This document shows positions 1-8,511 of a stretch of 64,000 nucleotides of DNA, piece after piece. The position numbers and the translations under genes are program-made. The notes below the pieces were generated by a model. The model saw only the letters and a program-made list of their open reading frames with translations, had not been told where the DNA came from and searched no databases. The stretch covers positions 1 to 64,000 of the forward strand of contig JAVBOH010000017.1 of assembly GCA_031550725.1 (NCBI GenBank), in the 5' to 3' direction. Within the stretch, counting starts at the first letter, position 1; every line of letters begins with the position of its first letter. This DNA is from UBA946 sp031550725 (GTDB taxonomy: Bacteria; Bacillota; Clostridia; Oscillospirales; Ruminococcaceae).

Positions 1-1182
1 AGTGTTACCACCGTCTCCAGTATTACCACCGTCTCCAGTATTACCACCGTCACCAGTATTACCGCCATCGCCAGTGTTACCACCGTCTCCAGTATTACCA
101 CCGTCTCCAGTATTACCACCATCGCCAGTATTTCCGCCGTCGCCAGTGTTTCCACCATCTCCAGTATTACCACCGTCACCAGTGTTACCACCATCGCCAG
201 TGTTTCCACCGTCGCCAGTGTTACCGCCATCGCCAGTGTTACCACCATCGCCAGTGTTACCGCCATCGCCAGTGTTACCACCATCGCCAGTATTTCCACC
301 GTCGCCAGTGTTACCACCGTCGCCAGTGTTACCACCGTCGCCAGTGTTACCACCATCGCCAGTGTTTCCACCGTCGCCAGTGTTTCCACCATCGCCAGTG
401 TTTCCACCATCGCCAGTGTTACCACCGTCGCCAGTATTACCGCCGTCTCCAGTATTTCCACCGTCACCAGTGTTTCCACCGTCTCCAGTGTTGCCACCAT
501 CGCCAGTATTTCCACCGTCTCCAGTATTTCCACCGTCACCAGTGTTACCACCGTCTCCAGTGTTTCCACCGTCTCCAGTGTTGCCACCATCGCCAGTATT
601 TCCACCGTCTCCAGTATTTCCACCGTCTCCAGTATTTCCACCGTCACCAGTGTTGCCACCATCGCCAGTGTTACCACCGTCACCAGTGTTACCACCGTCA
701 CCAGTGTTACCACCGTCGCCAGTGTTTCCGCCGTCACCAGTGTTTCCACCGTCTCCAGTGTTTCCACCGTCTCCAGTATTTCCACCGTCGCCAGTATTAC
801 CACCGTCACCAGTATTACCACCGTCACCAGTATTACCACCGTCACCAGTGTTTCCACCGTCACCAGTGTTGCCACCGTCACCAGTGTTGCCACCATCGCC
901 AGTGTTACCACCGTCACCAGTGTTACCACCGTCACCAGTGTTACCACCGTCACCAGTGTTACCACCGTCACCAGTGTTACCACCGTCGCCAGTGTTTCCG
1001 CCGTCTCCAGTATTTCCACCGTCACCAGTGTTACCACCGTCTCCAGTATTTCCACCGTCACCAGTGTTACCACCGTCACCAGTGTTACCACCGTCGCCAG
1101 TATTACCACCGTCGCCAGTATTTCCACCGTCACCAGTGTTGCCACCATCGCCAGTATTACCGCCATCGCCAGTGTTACCGCC
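1..1182 (-). repeat. 18-bp tandem array encoding GDGGNT, about 65 copies
   Basis: Sixty-five or so contiguous 18-base units all translate on the minus strand to Gly-Asp-Gly-Gly-Asn-Thr. Units differ only at third codon positions of the Gly, Asp and Asn codons. The Thr codon is always ACT in the copies I read. The array continues past the left edge, so the true copy number is unknown. Confidence 0.95.
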
Positions 1183-2805
1183 ATCGTCGTCGTCAGGAGT
1201 ATTACCACCATCTTCAGGGTCTGGAACTATAAGATTACCTTCAGGGTCATATTCTTCCTTAGAGATAACTTCGCCTTCAGGATCAGTTACAGTAATAGTA
1301 GTACCATTTTCATCTACAACAGTAGTTGTAGTGTTTCCGTCTTCATCAGTTGAAGTAGTAGTTTCAGAAATTTTGTTGCCATCAGGGTCAGTAACAGTTG
1401 TTGTTGTTGAACCATCTTCATTTTCAATTGTAGTTACTGTATTGCCATCTTCGTCAATATAGGAATTTGTAGTTTCTTCTTCATAAATTTCAGGAGTTTT
1501 ATCAAGTCTTGGAATTAAATTATTGAATTCGCTAATATCACCGCTGAAATCCCATCTGTGAGTTTCGCCTTTTGTTGTGATTGTATTAGCTATTGCATTA
1601 CCATCCAAATTTGCTGCGAAAGTAAGGCTTGCACCAGGTGCAAGAATACAACCTGAGAATTCCTTATTAAAATTAATAGTTCCACGAAAAATATTATCGT
1701 ATGAACCGCTGTCATAGAAGTTCCAAAGAATTCTTGAATCTGTAAAATCAACAGTTTCATGATTTGAACGATTTCCAGCATTATTGGAGTAAGCAATGTT
1801 AATTTTCTGATTGAAATCAAAATTGCTGCAGCCATTTAAATCAACATTTATTATAAGCGTCTGACTGGAAGCATCCTTATGAAGATTTTTAATGATAAAC
1901 TCATCGCCATATTTGTTCATTTCATTAGCTGATGTATTGAAATAACTTGTTCCGCTGTCAGGAATGGTTACCTGAGGTTTATTTCCTTCAAATGAAATAT
2001 TCTCTGCTGGCACAGCTGACCCATTTTTATTAGCTAAAGCAGAGGATAGTGGATTATACTGAGAAACAATACCTTCAACATCAAGATAAATATATGGACT
2101 ATCATAGTTTTCCATGAAAATGTTTTTATCAACAGTGTTGCCAGTGCCAGTATTAATTAACTCGCCGTTAGCAATTCTCATTTGTGAACCATTCTTTGTA
2201 ATTTGAGTATTGCTGCCTATAATTACTGGTGATTTCCATTGGTCACTGGTTCTGTTTGTACCATAAGATATTACATTATGTGCATAGAATAAATCATACT
2301 TTCCAATGCCATTTAAGTTGTTCGTAGCAAAGTTGTTGCCAGTGTTGTTCAAATTAACAGCTGCGTAACCGCCGTTACAGTGACCGCTGATGTTAAGGTC
2401 AACAGAAAATAGATGGAACTGTGTTGCAGCACCTAAAGCAGCACTGTCATTATAGAAGTCACTATCGCCGTATGTTCTGCCGATTTTTAGACTTTCAGTT
2501 GTATAAGCAGCATTGTTAGCATATTGCAAGCCTGACTGCTCATGGTATTCGGCAACATCTTTAATAATTACCTTTTCGTCATCTTTCTTTTCATCATCCT
2601 TAGATTCGTCTTCTTCATCCTTAGGAGTGTTTTCTTCTTCCTTCTTTAAAGGGTCATTTTTATCAAGAGTATCCGTATAACCAGAACCCTCGTTGTCTGC
2701 CTTTACAGCAGTTCCAGGAAACTGCGAAGTAAACATAGACAGAGCAAATGTAAGTGCTACGGCACTTTTGGTTAATCTGCGTTTTGCTTCTTCATTAAAA
2801 TTCAT
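1..2805 (-). CDS. Choice-of-anchor-A type surface adhesin with long Gly-Asp-Gly-Gly-Asn-Thr repeat (3' end beyond window)
   Basis: The frame is open on the minus strand from an ATG at 2805 to the left edge, about 935 codons without a stop. AGAGGG lies 5-10 bases before the ATG. Residues 1-35 look like a signal peptide (basic start, hydrophobic stretch, cleavage near VKA). An acidic Lys/Glu/Asp linker follows. Residues 80-430 contain features of the choice-of-anchor A (pAdhesive_15) family, including a GxIxFNxxFxGxILAPGAxL segment near residue 395. A Thr/Glu/Asp-rich stalk leads into the hexapeptide repeat. The carboxy terminus, where an LPxTG or other anchor would be expected, lies outside the window. 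The likely role is a cell-wall stalked adhesin. The family assignment is by eye and the ligand is unknown. A long plus-strand frame over the repeat is only its antisense shadow. Confidence 0.85.
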   Translation of the reverse strand, partial: MNFNEEAKRRLTKSAVALTFALSMFTSQFPGTAVKADNEGSGYTDTLDKNDPLKKEEENTPKDEEDESKDDEKKDDEKVIIKDVAEYHEQSGLQYANNAAYTTESLKIGRTYGDSDFYNDSAALGAATQFHLFSVDLNISGHCNGGYAAVNLNNTGNNFATNNLNGIGKYDLFYAHNVISYGTNRTSDQWKSPVIIGSNTQITKNGSQMRIANGELINTGTGNTVDKNIFMENYDSPYIYLDVEGIVSQYNPLSSALANKNGSAVPAENISFEGNKPQVTIPDSGTSYFNTSANEMNKYGDEFIIKNLHKDASSQTLIINVDLNGCSNFDFNQKINIAYSNNAGNRSNHETVDFTDSRILWNFYDSGSYDNIFRGTINFNKEFSGCILAPGASLTFAANLDGNAIANTITTKGETHRWDFSGDISEFNNLIPRLDKTPEIYEEETTNSYIDEDGNTVTTIENEDGSTTTTVTDPDGNKISETTTSTDEDGNTTTTVVDENGTTITVTDPEGEVISKEEYDPEGNLIVPDPEDGGNTPDDDDGGNTGDGGNTGDGGNTGDGGNTGDGGNTGDGGNTGDGGNTGDGGNTGDGGNTGDGGNTGDGGNTGDGGNTGDGGNTGDGGNTGDGGNTGDGGNTGDGGNTGDGGNTGDGGNTGDGGNTGDGGNTGDGGNTGDGGNTGDGGNTGDGGNTGDGGNTGDGGNTGDGGNTGDGGNTGDGGNTGDGGNTGDGGNTGDGGNTGDGGNTGDGGNTGDGGNTGDGGNTGDGGNTGDGGNTGDGGNTGDGGNTGDGGNTGDGGNTGDGGNTGDGGNTGDGGNTGDGGNTGDGGNTGDGGNTGDGGNTGDGGNTGDGGNTGDGGNTGDGGNTGDGGNTGDGGNTGDGGNTGDGGNTGDGGNTGDGGNTGDGGNTGDGGNTGDGGNTGDGGNTGDGGNTGDGGNT

Positions 2806-3187
2806 AATATATCCCTCTTTCAATTATGTCTTAATTTATTTTTCTAATAGCCTAAAATAAGGCGAACGACTATATCGATTAAAAATTATCTATTAATACA
2901 GCTATAACTACAACAGATAATTCGCTATTTATATGATAACATATTGTTTAGAAAAAGTAAAGGAAAAAGAAGAGTTTTTAAACCCATATTAAATAGAAAA
3001 AAACTACACTAATTATATCATTGACTGTCAATATGCACAATAAAAATAAACTTTAGTTGTGCAAATGATTTTTTTACCAATTATTTTGTGAGGAATATAC
3101 ATAAAATGTTAAAATGTACAGATGTTTTTTGACCAACTATTAATATTATATTATTTAATACGAAATATGTATACACTTAATAACAAA
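2806..3187. other. AT-rich intergenic leader of the repeat adhesin
   Basis: There is no gene here. It holds the ribosome site of the downstream adhesin, a candidate promoter at 3012-3040 and an AACGACTATATCG word near 2865 that recurs near 13324. The roughly 200-base stretch between promoter and start has no hairpin I could identify as a riboswitch. Confidence 0.5.
3012..3040 (-). promoter_or_regulatory. Candidate promoter for the repeat adhesin
   Basis: On the minus strand TTGTGC and TATAAT are separated by 17 bases. TGA immediately before TATAAT gives an extended -10. It would give a 5' leader of about 200 bases. Confidence 0.45.
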
Positions 3188-3217
3188 AATCTCCCTAAGC
3201 ATAAGCAAAGGGAGATT
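3188..3217 (-). terminator. Rho-independent terminator of the LPKTG protein gene
   Basis: AATCTCCCT and AGGGAGATT form a perfect 9-bp stem with a 12-base loop. On the minus strand it is followed by a T-rich stretch. It starts 13 bases after the stop codon. Confidence 0.8.
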
Positions 3218-3229
3218 AAATTTGTGAAA

Positions 3230-4084
3230 TTATGAGTGATGTTTTTTAGACTTAATCATGCCAACAGCTGATGCGATTGAAAGTAAAACAGCACTTGCCA
3301 CAGGAATTACACTGTTTCCAGTTTTAGGAAGTGTATTATCACTGTCACTTAGCGGAATTTCAATATCATCAAAATCAAAATCATCGTCATTGAAATCTCC
3401 AAGCGGTACTGGTGTATCATCAAATGAAACAGTATCATCACTTGAAGATATGATAACGCTGTCATCGGAAGTAACTGTCACAACTGGAGCAGCATCTGCC
3501 AATGGGACTTGTGTATCTTCAAAAGTGACAACAGGAGTATTGTTCGGTGTTGGAGTTATATAATTTGTAGGAGTAGTATTTGCAGGTGTTGGAGCTGCAG
3601 GCGGTTCAGTCACAGGCGGCTCAGTCACAGGAGGTTCAGTTACAGGAGGTTCAGTTACAGGAGGTTCTGTTACAGGTGGTTCTGTAACAACAGGCTCTGT
3701 TGTTACATTGGTTCTTGTCGTGTTATTAGTACCAACTGCAATTGAGTTAATACTGTTACCTGCACCTATTATAAATGAGCCAGTATAATCCTTTGCATCA
3801 AGGTCAATAGTAACAGAATAATAATCACTGTCTGATTTATAACCGATTGTTATAGTACCAGTTAGGTCAGGGTCAGTTTGAATGGACCATCCATCCGTGC
3901 TGCTTGCAACGAGGGTAATACCATCGGCTAAGCTTACTGTGCTGTTATTTGAAGTCTTTTTTGTATTCATACTGTCATATTCATTTTTAGTAATAGGTGT
4001 TCTGTCAAAATTAACAGCCATAACATTAGCAGTAAATGATACAACAATCATAACCGCTGTTACAAAAGAAATAATTTTTTTCAT
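3230..4084 (-). CDS. LPxTG-anchored surface protein with VTEPP repeats
   Basis: This 284-residue protein starts at 4084 with AAGGAGA four bases upstream. Residues 1-23 are a classical signal peptide ending at AxA. Residues 30-125 form a small secreted domain I do not recognise. About six tandem VTEPP units and a Thr/Pro-rich stalk follow (about 130-185). Three acidic segments then each carry a (V/I)PL(A/G/S)D motif. LPKTG at 252-256 is followed by a hydrophobic segment and a KSKKHHS tail, which is the sortase signal. It is therefore predicted to be covalently attached to peptidoglycan. The function of the amino-terminal domain is unknown. Plus-strand frames over this gene are repeat shadows. 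Confidence 0.9.
   Translation of the reverse strand: MKKIISFVTAVMIVVSFTANVMAVNFDRTPITKNEYDSMNTKKTSNNSTVSLADGITLVASSTDGWSIQTDPDLTGTITIGYKSDSDYYSVTIDLDAKDYTGSFIIGAGNSINSIAVGTNNTTRTNVTTEPVVTEPPVTEPPVTEPPVTEPPVTEPPVTEPPAAPTPANTTPTNYITPTPNNTPVVTFEDTQVPLADAAPVVTVTSDDSVIISSSDDTVSFDDTPVPLGDFNDDDFDFDDIEIPLSDSDNTLPKTGNSVIPVASAVLLSIASAVGMIKSKKHHS
3600..3690 (-). repeat. 15-bp tandem repeat encoding VTEPP
   Basis: About six near-identical 15-base units lie in the stalk-coding part of the LPKTG gene. Differences between units are again mostly silent. Confidence 0.85.
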
Positions 4085-4362
4085 AGTTCTCCTTAATATA
4101 AAAGAGCTGCTTTTTAGAAGGATAGTTTTTATATCTATATTCTATAACACTTCAGCTGATATCCACTCTTTTTTAGATGTGTAAATATTAATAGATACTT
4201 TTTCAGGGAAGTAATATCAATGTTTACATACATATAATAGCATAGCTGACAAGTTATTGTCAAGATATAATACCATAAAATGTCATATTTTGTAGGAGAA
4301 AAGTATTAACAAAAATACTAGTGTTTTATGGAAACTGCATAACCATATATAATTATTAGTGT
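4085..4362. other. Intergenic region with promoter of the LPKTG protein gene
   Basis: There is no coding frame with a ribosome site. It contains the promoter at 4234-4263 on the minus strand and AT-rich DNA between that gene and the pilus operon terminator. Confidence 0.6.
4234..4263 (-). promoter_or_regulatory. Promoter of the LPKTG protein gene
   Basis: On the minus strand a consensus TTGACA is followed after 18 bases by TATTAT. It lies about 150 bases upstream of the start codon. Confidence 0.7.
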
Positions 4363-4406
4363 AAAAAAATGTGTACAGGAATACTTTGCCTGCACACATT
4401 TTTTTG
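4363..4406 (-). terminator. Terminator of the pilus operon
   Basis: An inverted repeat of AATGTGT/ACACATT and CAGG/CCTG, with one internal mismatch, is flanked by A- and T-runs on both sides. It can work in either direction. It lies 28 bases after the pilT stop. Confidence 0.75.
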
Positions 4407-4433
4407 AAATGTCATATTATGTTTAATTTGCGT

Positions 4434-5483
4434 TCATATTCTTTTTTGCATAAGTTCTGGGTTAACAGAGTATTGGACAGCATTTTCAGCAGAGATTTTA
4501 CCATCCTTATAAAGCTTTATAATAGCTGTATCCATAGTCTGCATACCGGCAGAGGACTGAAGAATAGTATCAATCTGATGAGTTTTTTGCTCTCTAATCA
4601 TAGTCCTAATTGCATTATTTACAGTCATAATTTCAAAAGCAGGAGCAAGAGAGCCGTCAAGTGCAGGGATAAGCTGCTGTGAAATAACAGCCTTAAGCAC
4701 CATTGAAAGCTGGACACGTATCTGGTGCTGCTGTGCAGGCGGGAAAACGTCGATAATACGATCGATTGTGTTTGCAGCACCCAAAGTATGAAGTGTTGAA
4801 AGCACAAGCTGACCTGTTTCCGCAGCGGTCATAGCGATATTTATAGTTTCATAGTCACGCATTTCACCAAGAAGAATAACGTTTGGAGATTGACGAAGTG
4901 CAGCTCGCAAAGCATTCACATAGCTGTCAGTATCAATATTAACCTCACGCTGACTGATAATACTCTTTTTATGCTTATGCAAAAACTCGATAGGGTCCTC
5001 AATTGTGATAATATGGCCGTCCATTGTTGAGTTGATTTTATCTATAATACAGGAAAGTGTTGTGGACTTGCCATTTCCGGCAGCGCCAGTGATAAGAACA
5101 ATACCACTTTTGCTGTCAGCAAGCTCCATAACAGCATCAGGAATGCTAAGTCTTTCAGGGTTAGGAAGTTCAAAGGGAACACAACGCAAAACTGCAGAAA
5201 AAGACCCTCTTTGCTTGTATATATTCACACGAAAACGTCCTATACCTGCCATTGAAAAGGAGAAATCCATTTCCTTTTGAATTTGTGAGGTGTCAGTAAT
5301 ATCAAGGCCTGCAAGCTTAAAAATATCCAGTACTATGGCTTTTGTGTCGTCAGGACGAAGAAAATCATCATTTATGCGATAAATTTTATTGGCAATTTTA
5401 ATGCCAAGGCTTGTGCCTGAAACAATAAATATATCCGATGCACCTTTGTTAACAGCATCGGTAAGTACTTCTCTTATGTCCAT
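4434..5483 (-). CDS. pilT: PilT-family type IV pilus ATPase
   Basis: The 349-residue protein has the PilT length and order of motifs: Walker A GAAGNGKST at 133-141, Asp box IEDPIE near 161-166, Walker B VILLGEMRD at 202-210, His box STLHT near 229-233, and the PilT-type AIRxMIRE motif at 291-298. There is no tetracysteine zinc motif or long amino-terminal domain, which argues against PilB/GspE. It is a cytoplasmic hexameric motor that powers pilus retraction or, where it is the only motor, perhaps general pilin dynamics. It is the last gene of the pilus operon, 28 bases after its neighbour, with a G-rich ribosome site before ATG. No extension ATPase is seen in the window. Confidence 0.92.
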   Translation of the reverse strand: MDIREVLTDAVNKGASDIFIVSGTSLGIKIANKIYRINDDFLRPDDTKAIVLDIFKLAGLDITDTSQIQKEMDFSFSMAGIGRFRVNIYKQRGSFSAVLRCVPFELPNPERLSIPDAVMELADSKSGIVLITGAAGNGKSTTLSCIIDKINSTMDGHIITIEDPIEFLHKHKKSIISQREVNIDTDSYVNALRAALRQSPNVILLGEMRDYETINIAMTAAETGQLVLSTLHTLGAANTIDRIIDVFPPAQQHQIRVQLSMVLKAVISQQLIPALDGSLAPAFEIMTVNNAIRTMIREQKTHQIDTILQSSAGMQTMDTAIIKLYKDGKISAENAVQYSVNPELMQKRI

Positions 5484-5511
5484 AAAAAATCCCCCTATAT
5501 ATTAATGCGTA

Positions 5512-6009
5512 TTAAAAATTACCATCCCAGACATTTTCAGGTTTACCCTCTGAAATGCCATCATCAGTATAAATAACTTGCCTTTTTACAATAGTATAGT
5601 TTTCATTTTCCGAAAAAGACGGGTCAATTGGGACACTAAGTTCGGTGAAAATCTGCTGACGGTCGTTAATATCCGTTACAAATGTTACCGAAAATCCATC
5701 AGGTGCAGTGAAGACCTTAACACCATTAATTTGTGATACAGCATCCTCAAAGGTCCAGTCGAACATTCCATCCTGTAAACAACTATATATAGTTTCATTA
5801 ATATCAAAAATGGTCTTGTCAACTTTACTTTCAGCGGCATAATATTCGGTCATATAATCACGGCTTTTGTCATTAAGAGTTTGGTTAGCACCAGATGCAG
5901 TGTAGGATAGAACTGCAAGCAGGGTAAGACAGATTATAACGAAGATAACCATGACAGAGGTATATCCAATTCCGACACCAGCAGTCCTTTTTACAGTATA
6001 TTTACTCAT
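5512..6009 (-). CDS. Pilin-like/pilus assembly protein, PilX-like topology
   Basis: The 165-residue product has a short basic amino terminus, a hydrophobic segment at about 14-36, and an exported domain. This is the layout of a minor pilin or pilus assembly protein. A GVGIGYT stretch precedes the hydrophobic helix but the canonical prepilin GFTLxE motif is absent. Its ATG overlaps the end of the preceding gene (6002-6009), which implies translational coupling. I infer a minor pilin role from operon position between another pilin-like gene and pilT. The exact family is not recognised. Confidence 0.7.
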   Translation of the reverse strand: MSKYTVKRTAGVGIGYTSVMVIFVIICLTLLAVLSYTASGANQTLNDKSRDYMTEYYAAESKVDKTIFDINETIYSCLQDGMFDWTFEDAVSQINGVKVFTAPDGFSVTFVTDINDRQQIFTELSVPIDPSFSENENYTIVKRQVIYTDDGISEGKPENVWDGNF

Positions 6010-6487
6010 AGCTTTGTTCCTCCTGTATTACTGCAATATCATTGTCATAGGAAGAACAATGCACAGAAAAGCTTTTGTCATCATATTCAGCGGTTATATT
6101 TAGGTTATAAAGTATGCCTGCATTGCCGTTTTCAGATGACAGGTCAAAACGCATAATAACGTCATCGTCAATACCATTGTATGTGCAGTTTGATGAAAGC
6201 GGTATAATAAAATAATTACTATCCGTTACAGACAAGTTTTTATCCATGTTTAAAACCATTGCGGTTGTTTCTTTTAAATCTCCTGTAACAGAAAATACAT
6301 TACATAAAGAGTGCATGGTAAGGTTAACATATTCATCACGGCGGTTTTCTTTAAGCTTGCCGTCAGCAGCAGCAAAAACATTTAAAATGATTACGCTTGA
6401 AATGCTGAAAAAGAATAATGATATAATCATTTCAACAAAAATCAAACTAATACCTTTATGAAAAGCCTTGCGGCGTATTCCTGCCAA
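6002..6487 (-). CDS. Pseudopilin-like protein, TTG start
   Basis: The longest frame reaches 6589 and overlaps the upstream gene, but AAGGAGGG at 6496-6503 is spaced 8 bases from a TTG at 6487. I therefore take the start there, giving 161 residues beginning AGIRRKAFHKG. The segment KGISLIFVEMIISLFFF resembles a prepilin cleavage site followed by the N-terminal helix, but Glu sits at +7 rather than the usual +5. It is likely a minor pilin or pseudopilin processed by a prepilin peptidase not in this window. It is part of the seven-gene minus-strand pilus operon. Confidence 0.75.
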   Translation of the reverse strand: MAGIRRKAFHKGISLIFVEMIISLFFFSISSVIILNVFAAADGKLKENRRDEYVNLTMHSLCNVFSVTGDLKETTAMVLNMDKNLSVTDSNYFIIPLSSNCTYNGIDDDVIMRFDLSSENGNAGILYNLNITAEYDDKSFSVHCSSYDNDIAVIQEEQSYE

Positions 6488-6509
6488 AATAGTAACCCTC
6501 CTTTGCAGA

Positions 6510-6974
6510 TTAATTTTCGTATTCGCAGTATGTTTCGTATATGTTCTTGTCTGAATCGGTAACGCTGACCTTAAGAATGCAATTTCCACAGTCTGTCAGA
6601 GTAAGATTATTAACATTAAAAAGCAAGTCCCCAGCAGCAGGAATGGTAACAACATCTTCGGCAACAGAAACCTCATAAATACCGCCTGATGTAAAATAAA
6701 TGAGTGTATTATATCCATCCTGATGCAAAATAAGTCCTGTTTGATTACCCTCCATAACGGTAACAGATGTACTGCTTTTTATCTTGTTGGAGATATATCG
6801 CACCGATGCGGATGAGTCAAAGGTGTTGTCGAAGCCTGTATTTATCCTGCTGTATGTCGCAGATGCAATACTTACCATTATTAATGCACATATAGTGAAA
6901 AGCAGGAACAGCAGCATACTTGCCGCAGAATTTACTACTTTTGCCGAATGCTTTAAAGTAACTGCATTTTTCAT
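6510..6974 (-). CDS. DUF4860-like pilus operon protein
   Basis: The 154-residue protein has one transmembrane helix (about 19-41) and an exported domain. The sequence around the helix and the following RYISNKIKSS resembles the DUF4860 family seen in Clostridial type IV pilus clusters. A purine-rich ribosome site with AAAGGA precedes the ATG. It is inferred to be a minor pilin or pilus accessory because it sits between two pilin-like genes. No catalytic motif is visible. Confidence 0.7.
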   Translation of the reverse strand: MKNAVTLKHSAKVVNSAASMLLFLLFTICALIMVSIASATYSRINTGFDNTFDSSASVRYISNKIKSSTSVTVMEGNQTGLILHQDGYNTLIYFTSGGIYEVSVAEDVVTIPAAGDLLFNVNNLTLTDCGNCILKVSVTDSDKNIYETYCEYEN

Positions 6975-7013
6975 ATTTATAGTCGTCCTTTCCCCAAAAT
7001 CTATTTCGGAAAG

Positions 7014-7331
7014 TTATTTTCTAATCACAGTAACAGTCGGCATGATATTACCGCCGAAATATTCATAATGCACTATATAATTGTTTGTGTCAACACGAAC
7101 TCCATAATGCTCCGTCAGATAATCAATATCAGCAGGATACATTCCCTCAATTGAATAGCAGACAACTGCACTTTTAATGATTGAATTCTCAATGGAGGCA
7201 AGCTGATTAGCATCAGATGCTTTTTTTGTGCTGTCAAGACCCGAAACAAGCCATACTATTAATAAAGCAAGCATGAGCAAAGAGCCGCATACAGACAGCA
7301 AATATTTTTTTGTATTCTTCTTCATTTTCAT
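7014..7331 (-). CDS. Small single-span pilin-like protein
   Basis: The first ATG at 7349 lies inside the ribosome site itself (ATGGAGG). With GGAGG at 7343-7347 the start is best placed at 7331, giving 105 residues. The protein has a basic amino terminus, one hydrophobic helix (about 9-31) and a periplasm-facing domain. Its GMYPADIDYLTEHYGV and late NIMPTV words recall a conserved Clostridial competence/pilus-operon protein. No Glu5 or prepilin motif is present. Its role in pilus assembly is inferred from its position just after pilC. Confidence 0.7.
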   Translation of the reverse strand: MKMKKNTKKYLLSVCGSLLMLALLIVWLVSGLDSTKKASDANQLASIENSIIKSAVVCYSIEGMYPADIDYLTEHYGVRVDTNNYIVHYEYFGGNIMPTVTVIRK

Positions 7332-7443
7332 ATAAGCTGTTTCCTCCATTTAAATTCGTGTTGCATACGAGTTATTTGCGTGCGATGCGACACAGCGTTA
7401 TAATCGCCACTACATAATCATGATTATATATAATATAATTCCA

Positions 7444-8490
7444 TCAACCAAGCGATGACATAATATCCATTAGCGGCAGCATAACAGTAAGTAGCACCGC
7501 ACCGATTACAACAGCAAGCACAACAATAAGCAGCGGCTCAATAAATGTTACAAGGTTATTTAAAGAACGGTTTGTTTCCTCGTCATAATGGTCACTGATT
7601 TTTTTCCATGCTTGGTCAAAAGAGCCTGACTGATAGGAAATTTTCAATGTATGAGCCTGCATGGCAGGAAGAATTTTCGCATCATGAATAGCATCGGCAA
7701 AGCTTTCACCCTCGATAACTTTTTCACGGCATGAACTTATTTTATCCTGTAATTTTTGATTATTAATAAGCGGTTCGGCATATTCAAGAGCCTGTGAGCT
7801 TTCAATACCACTGGAGGACATCATGCACATAGCGTTGCAGAAATAAGCAAGAGCAATGCTTTCGGATATCTTCTTTGTAAGAAAAAACTTCGAGAAAGCA
7901 TTCTTTATCTTTGATGACATAGACGGAATTTTTGTCAGAATAACAATAACTCCGACAATAACAATAACAGCAAACATAATAATCAGCATAATCATACCAA
8001 GCGAATATGCAGTGGAAATGCTTTTTTCAACAACAGCACTTGCACTCTCGTCAAAACGGCTGAAAATACCCTTAAACATAGGTATAACCTTAACAACAAG
8101 CACGATAATAACAGCAGCCATCATGCAAAGCAGCATAAGAGGATGCAGCACTGCACTTGTAATTGTGCGCTTTAGCTCCGACTGCTGTTCATAATATTCC
8201 GAAAGGGATGTTAAAACAGCCTCAAGACGCCCTGTTAACGTACCTATTTCTATCATTTTTACAGCATATGACGGGAAAACGTGAGTTTCCTCCATAGCAG
8301 TAAAAATTGGCTTTTCATCATGAAGATATGAGCAAAGCTCGTTAATAATTCCTTTTAGCTTGTTATCCTCCATATCCTCTGCTATAATTTCAAGTCCGTC
8401 ATGAAAAGGGATACCCGCTTTTAAAATATAGGATAACTGCTCGCAAATATAAGATGTTTCGTCAGCAGTCAGTATTTTTTGTTTTGACAT
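7444..8490 (-). CDS. pilC: Type IV pilus inner-membrane platform protein PilC/GspF
   Basis: The protein is 348 residues from ATG at 8490. A longer frame starts with TTG at 8511, but GAAAGGA at 8503-8509 overlaps that codon and serves the inner ATG. Two T2SSF-type domains are visible, each a cytoplasmic helical bundle followed by hydrophobic segments: one around residues 120-145 and 165-190, the other near the C-terminus ending in LLTVMLPLMDIMSSL. It anchors the pilus machine in the membrane and couples the cytoplasmic motor to pilin. It follows the lipoprotein gene by about 20 bases and is in one operon with it. Confidence 0.9.
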   Translation of the reverse strand: MSKQKILTADETSYICEQLSYILKAGIPFHDGLEIIAEDMEDNKLKGIINELCSYLHDEKPIFTAMEETHVFPSYAVKMIEIGTLTGRLEAVLTSLSEYYEQQSELKRTITSAVLHPLMLLCMMAAVIIVLVVKVIPMFKGIFSRFDESASAVVEKSISTAYSLGMIMLIIMFAVIVIVGVIVILTKIPSMSSKIKNAFSKFFLTKKISESIALAYFCNAMCMMSSSGIESSQALEYAEPLINNQKLQDKISSCREKVIEGESFADAIHDAKILPAMQAHTLKISYQSGSFDQAWKKISDHYDEETNRSLNNLVTFIEPLLIVVLAVVIGAVLLTVMLPLMDIMSSLG

Positions 8491-8511
8491 GATATATAAC
8501 AATCCTTTCAA

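Noticed and set aside
1..1182. CRISPR-like array
   Set aside because: The 18-base units are contiguous with no spacers and are fully in frame with a surface protein. No cas genes are near.
2..1462. A 486-codon plus-strand frame encoding LPPSPV/FPPSPV repeats
   Set aside because: It is antisense to the GDGGNT repeat. It has no ribosome site, and its Leu/Phe variation reflects silent changes on the minus strand. The minus frame has a signal peptide, ribosome site and domains.
3258..3745. Plus-strand small frames over the LPKTG gene
   Set aside because: These are shadows of the VTEPP repeats and acidic regions, without ribosome sites.
4434..5483. PilB/GspE extension ATPase
   Set aside because: Length, the AIRxMIRE motif and the lack of a tetracysteine motif fit PilT.
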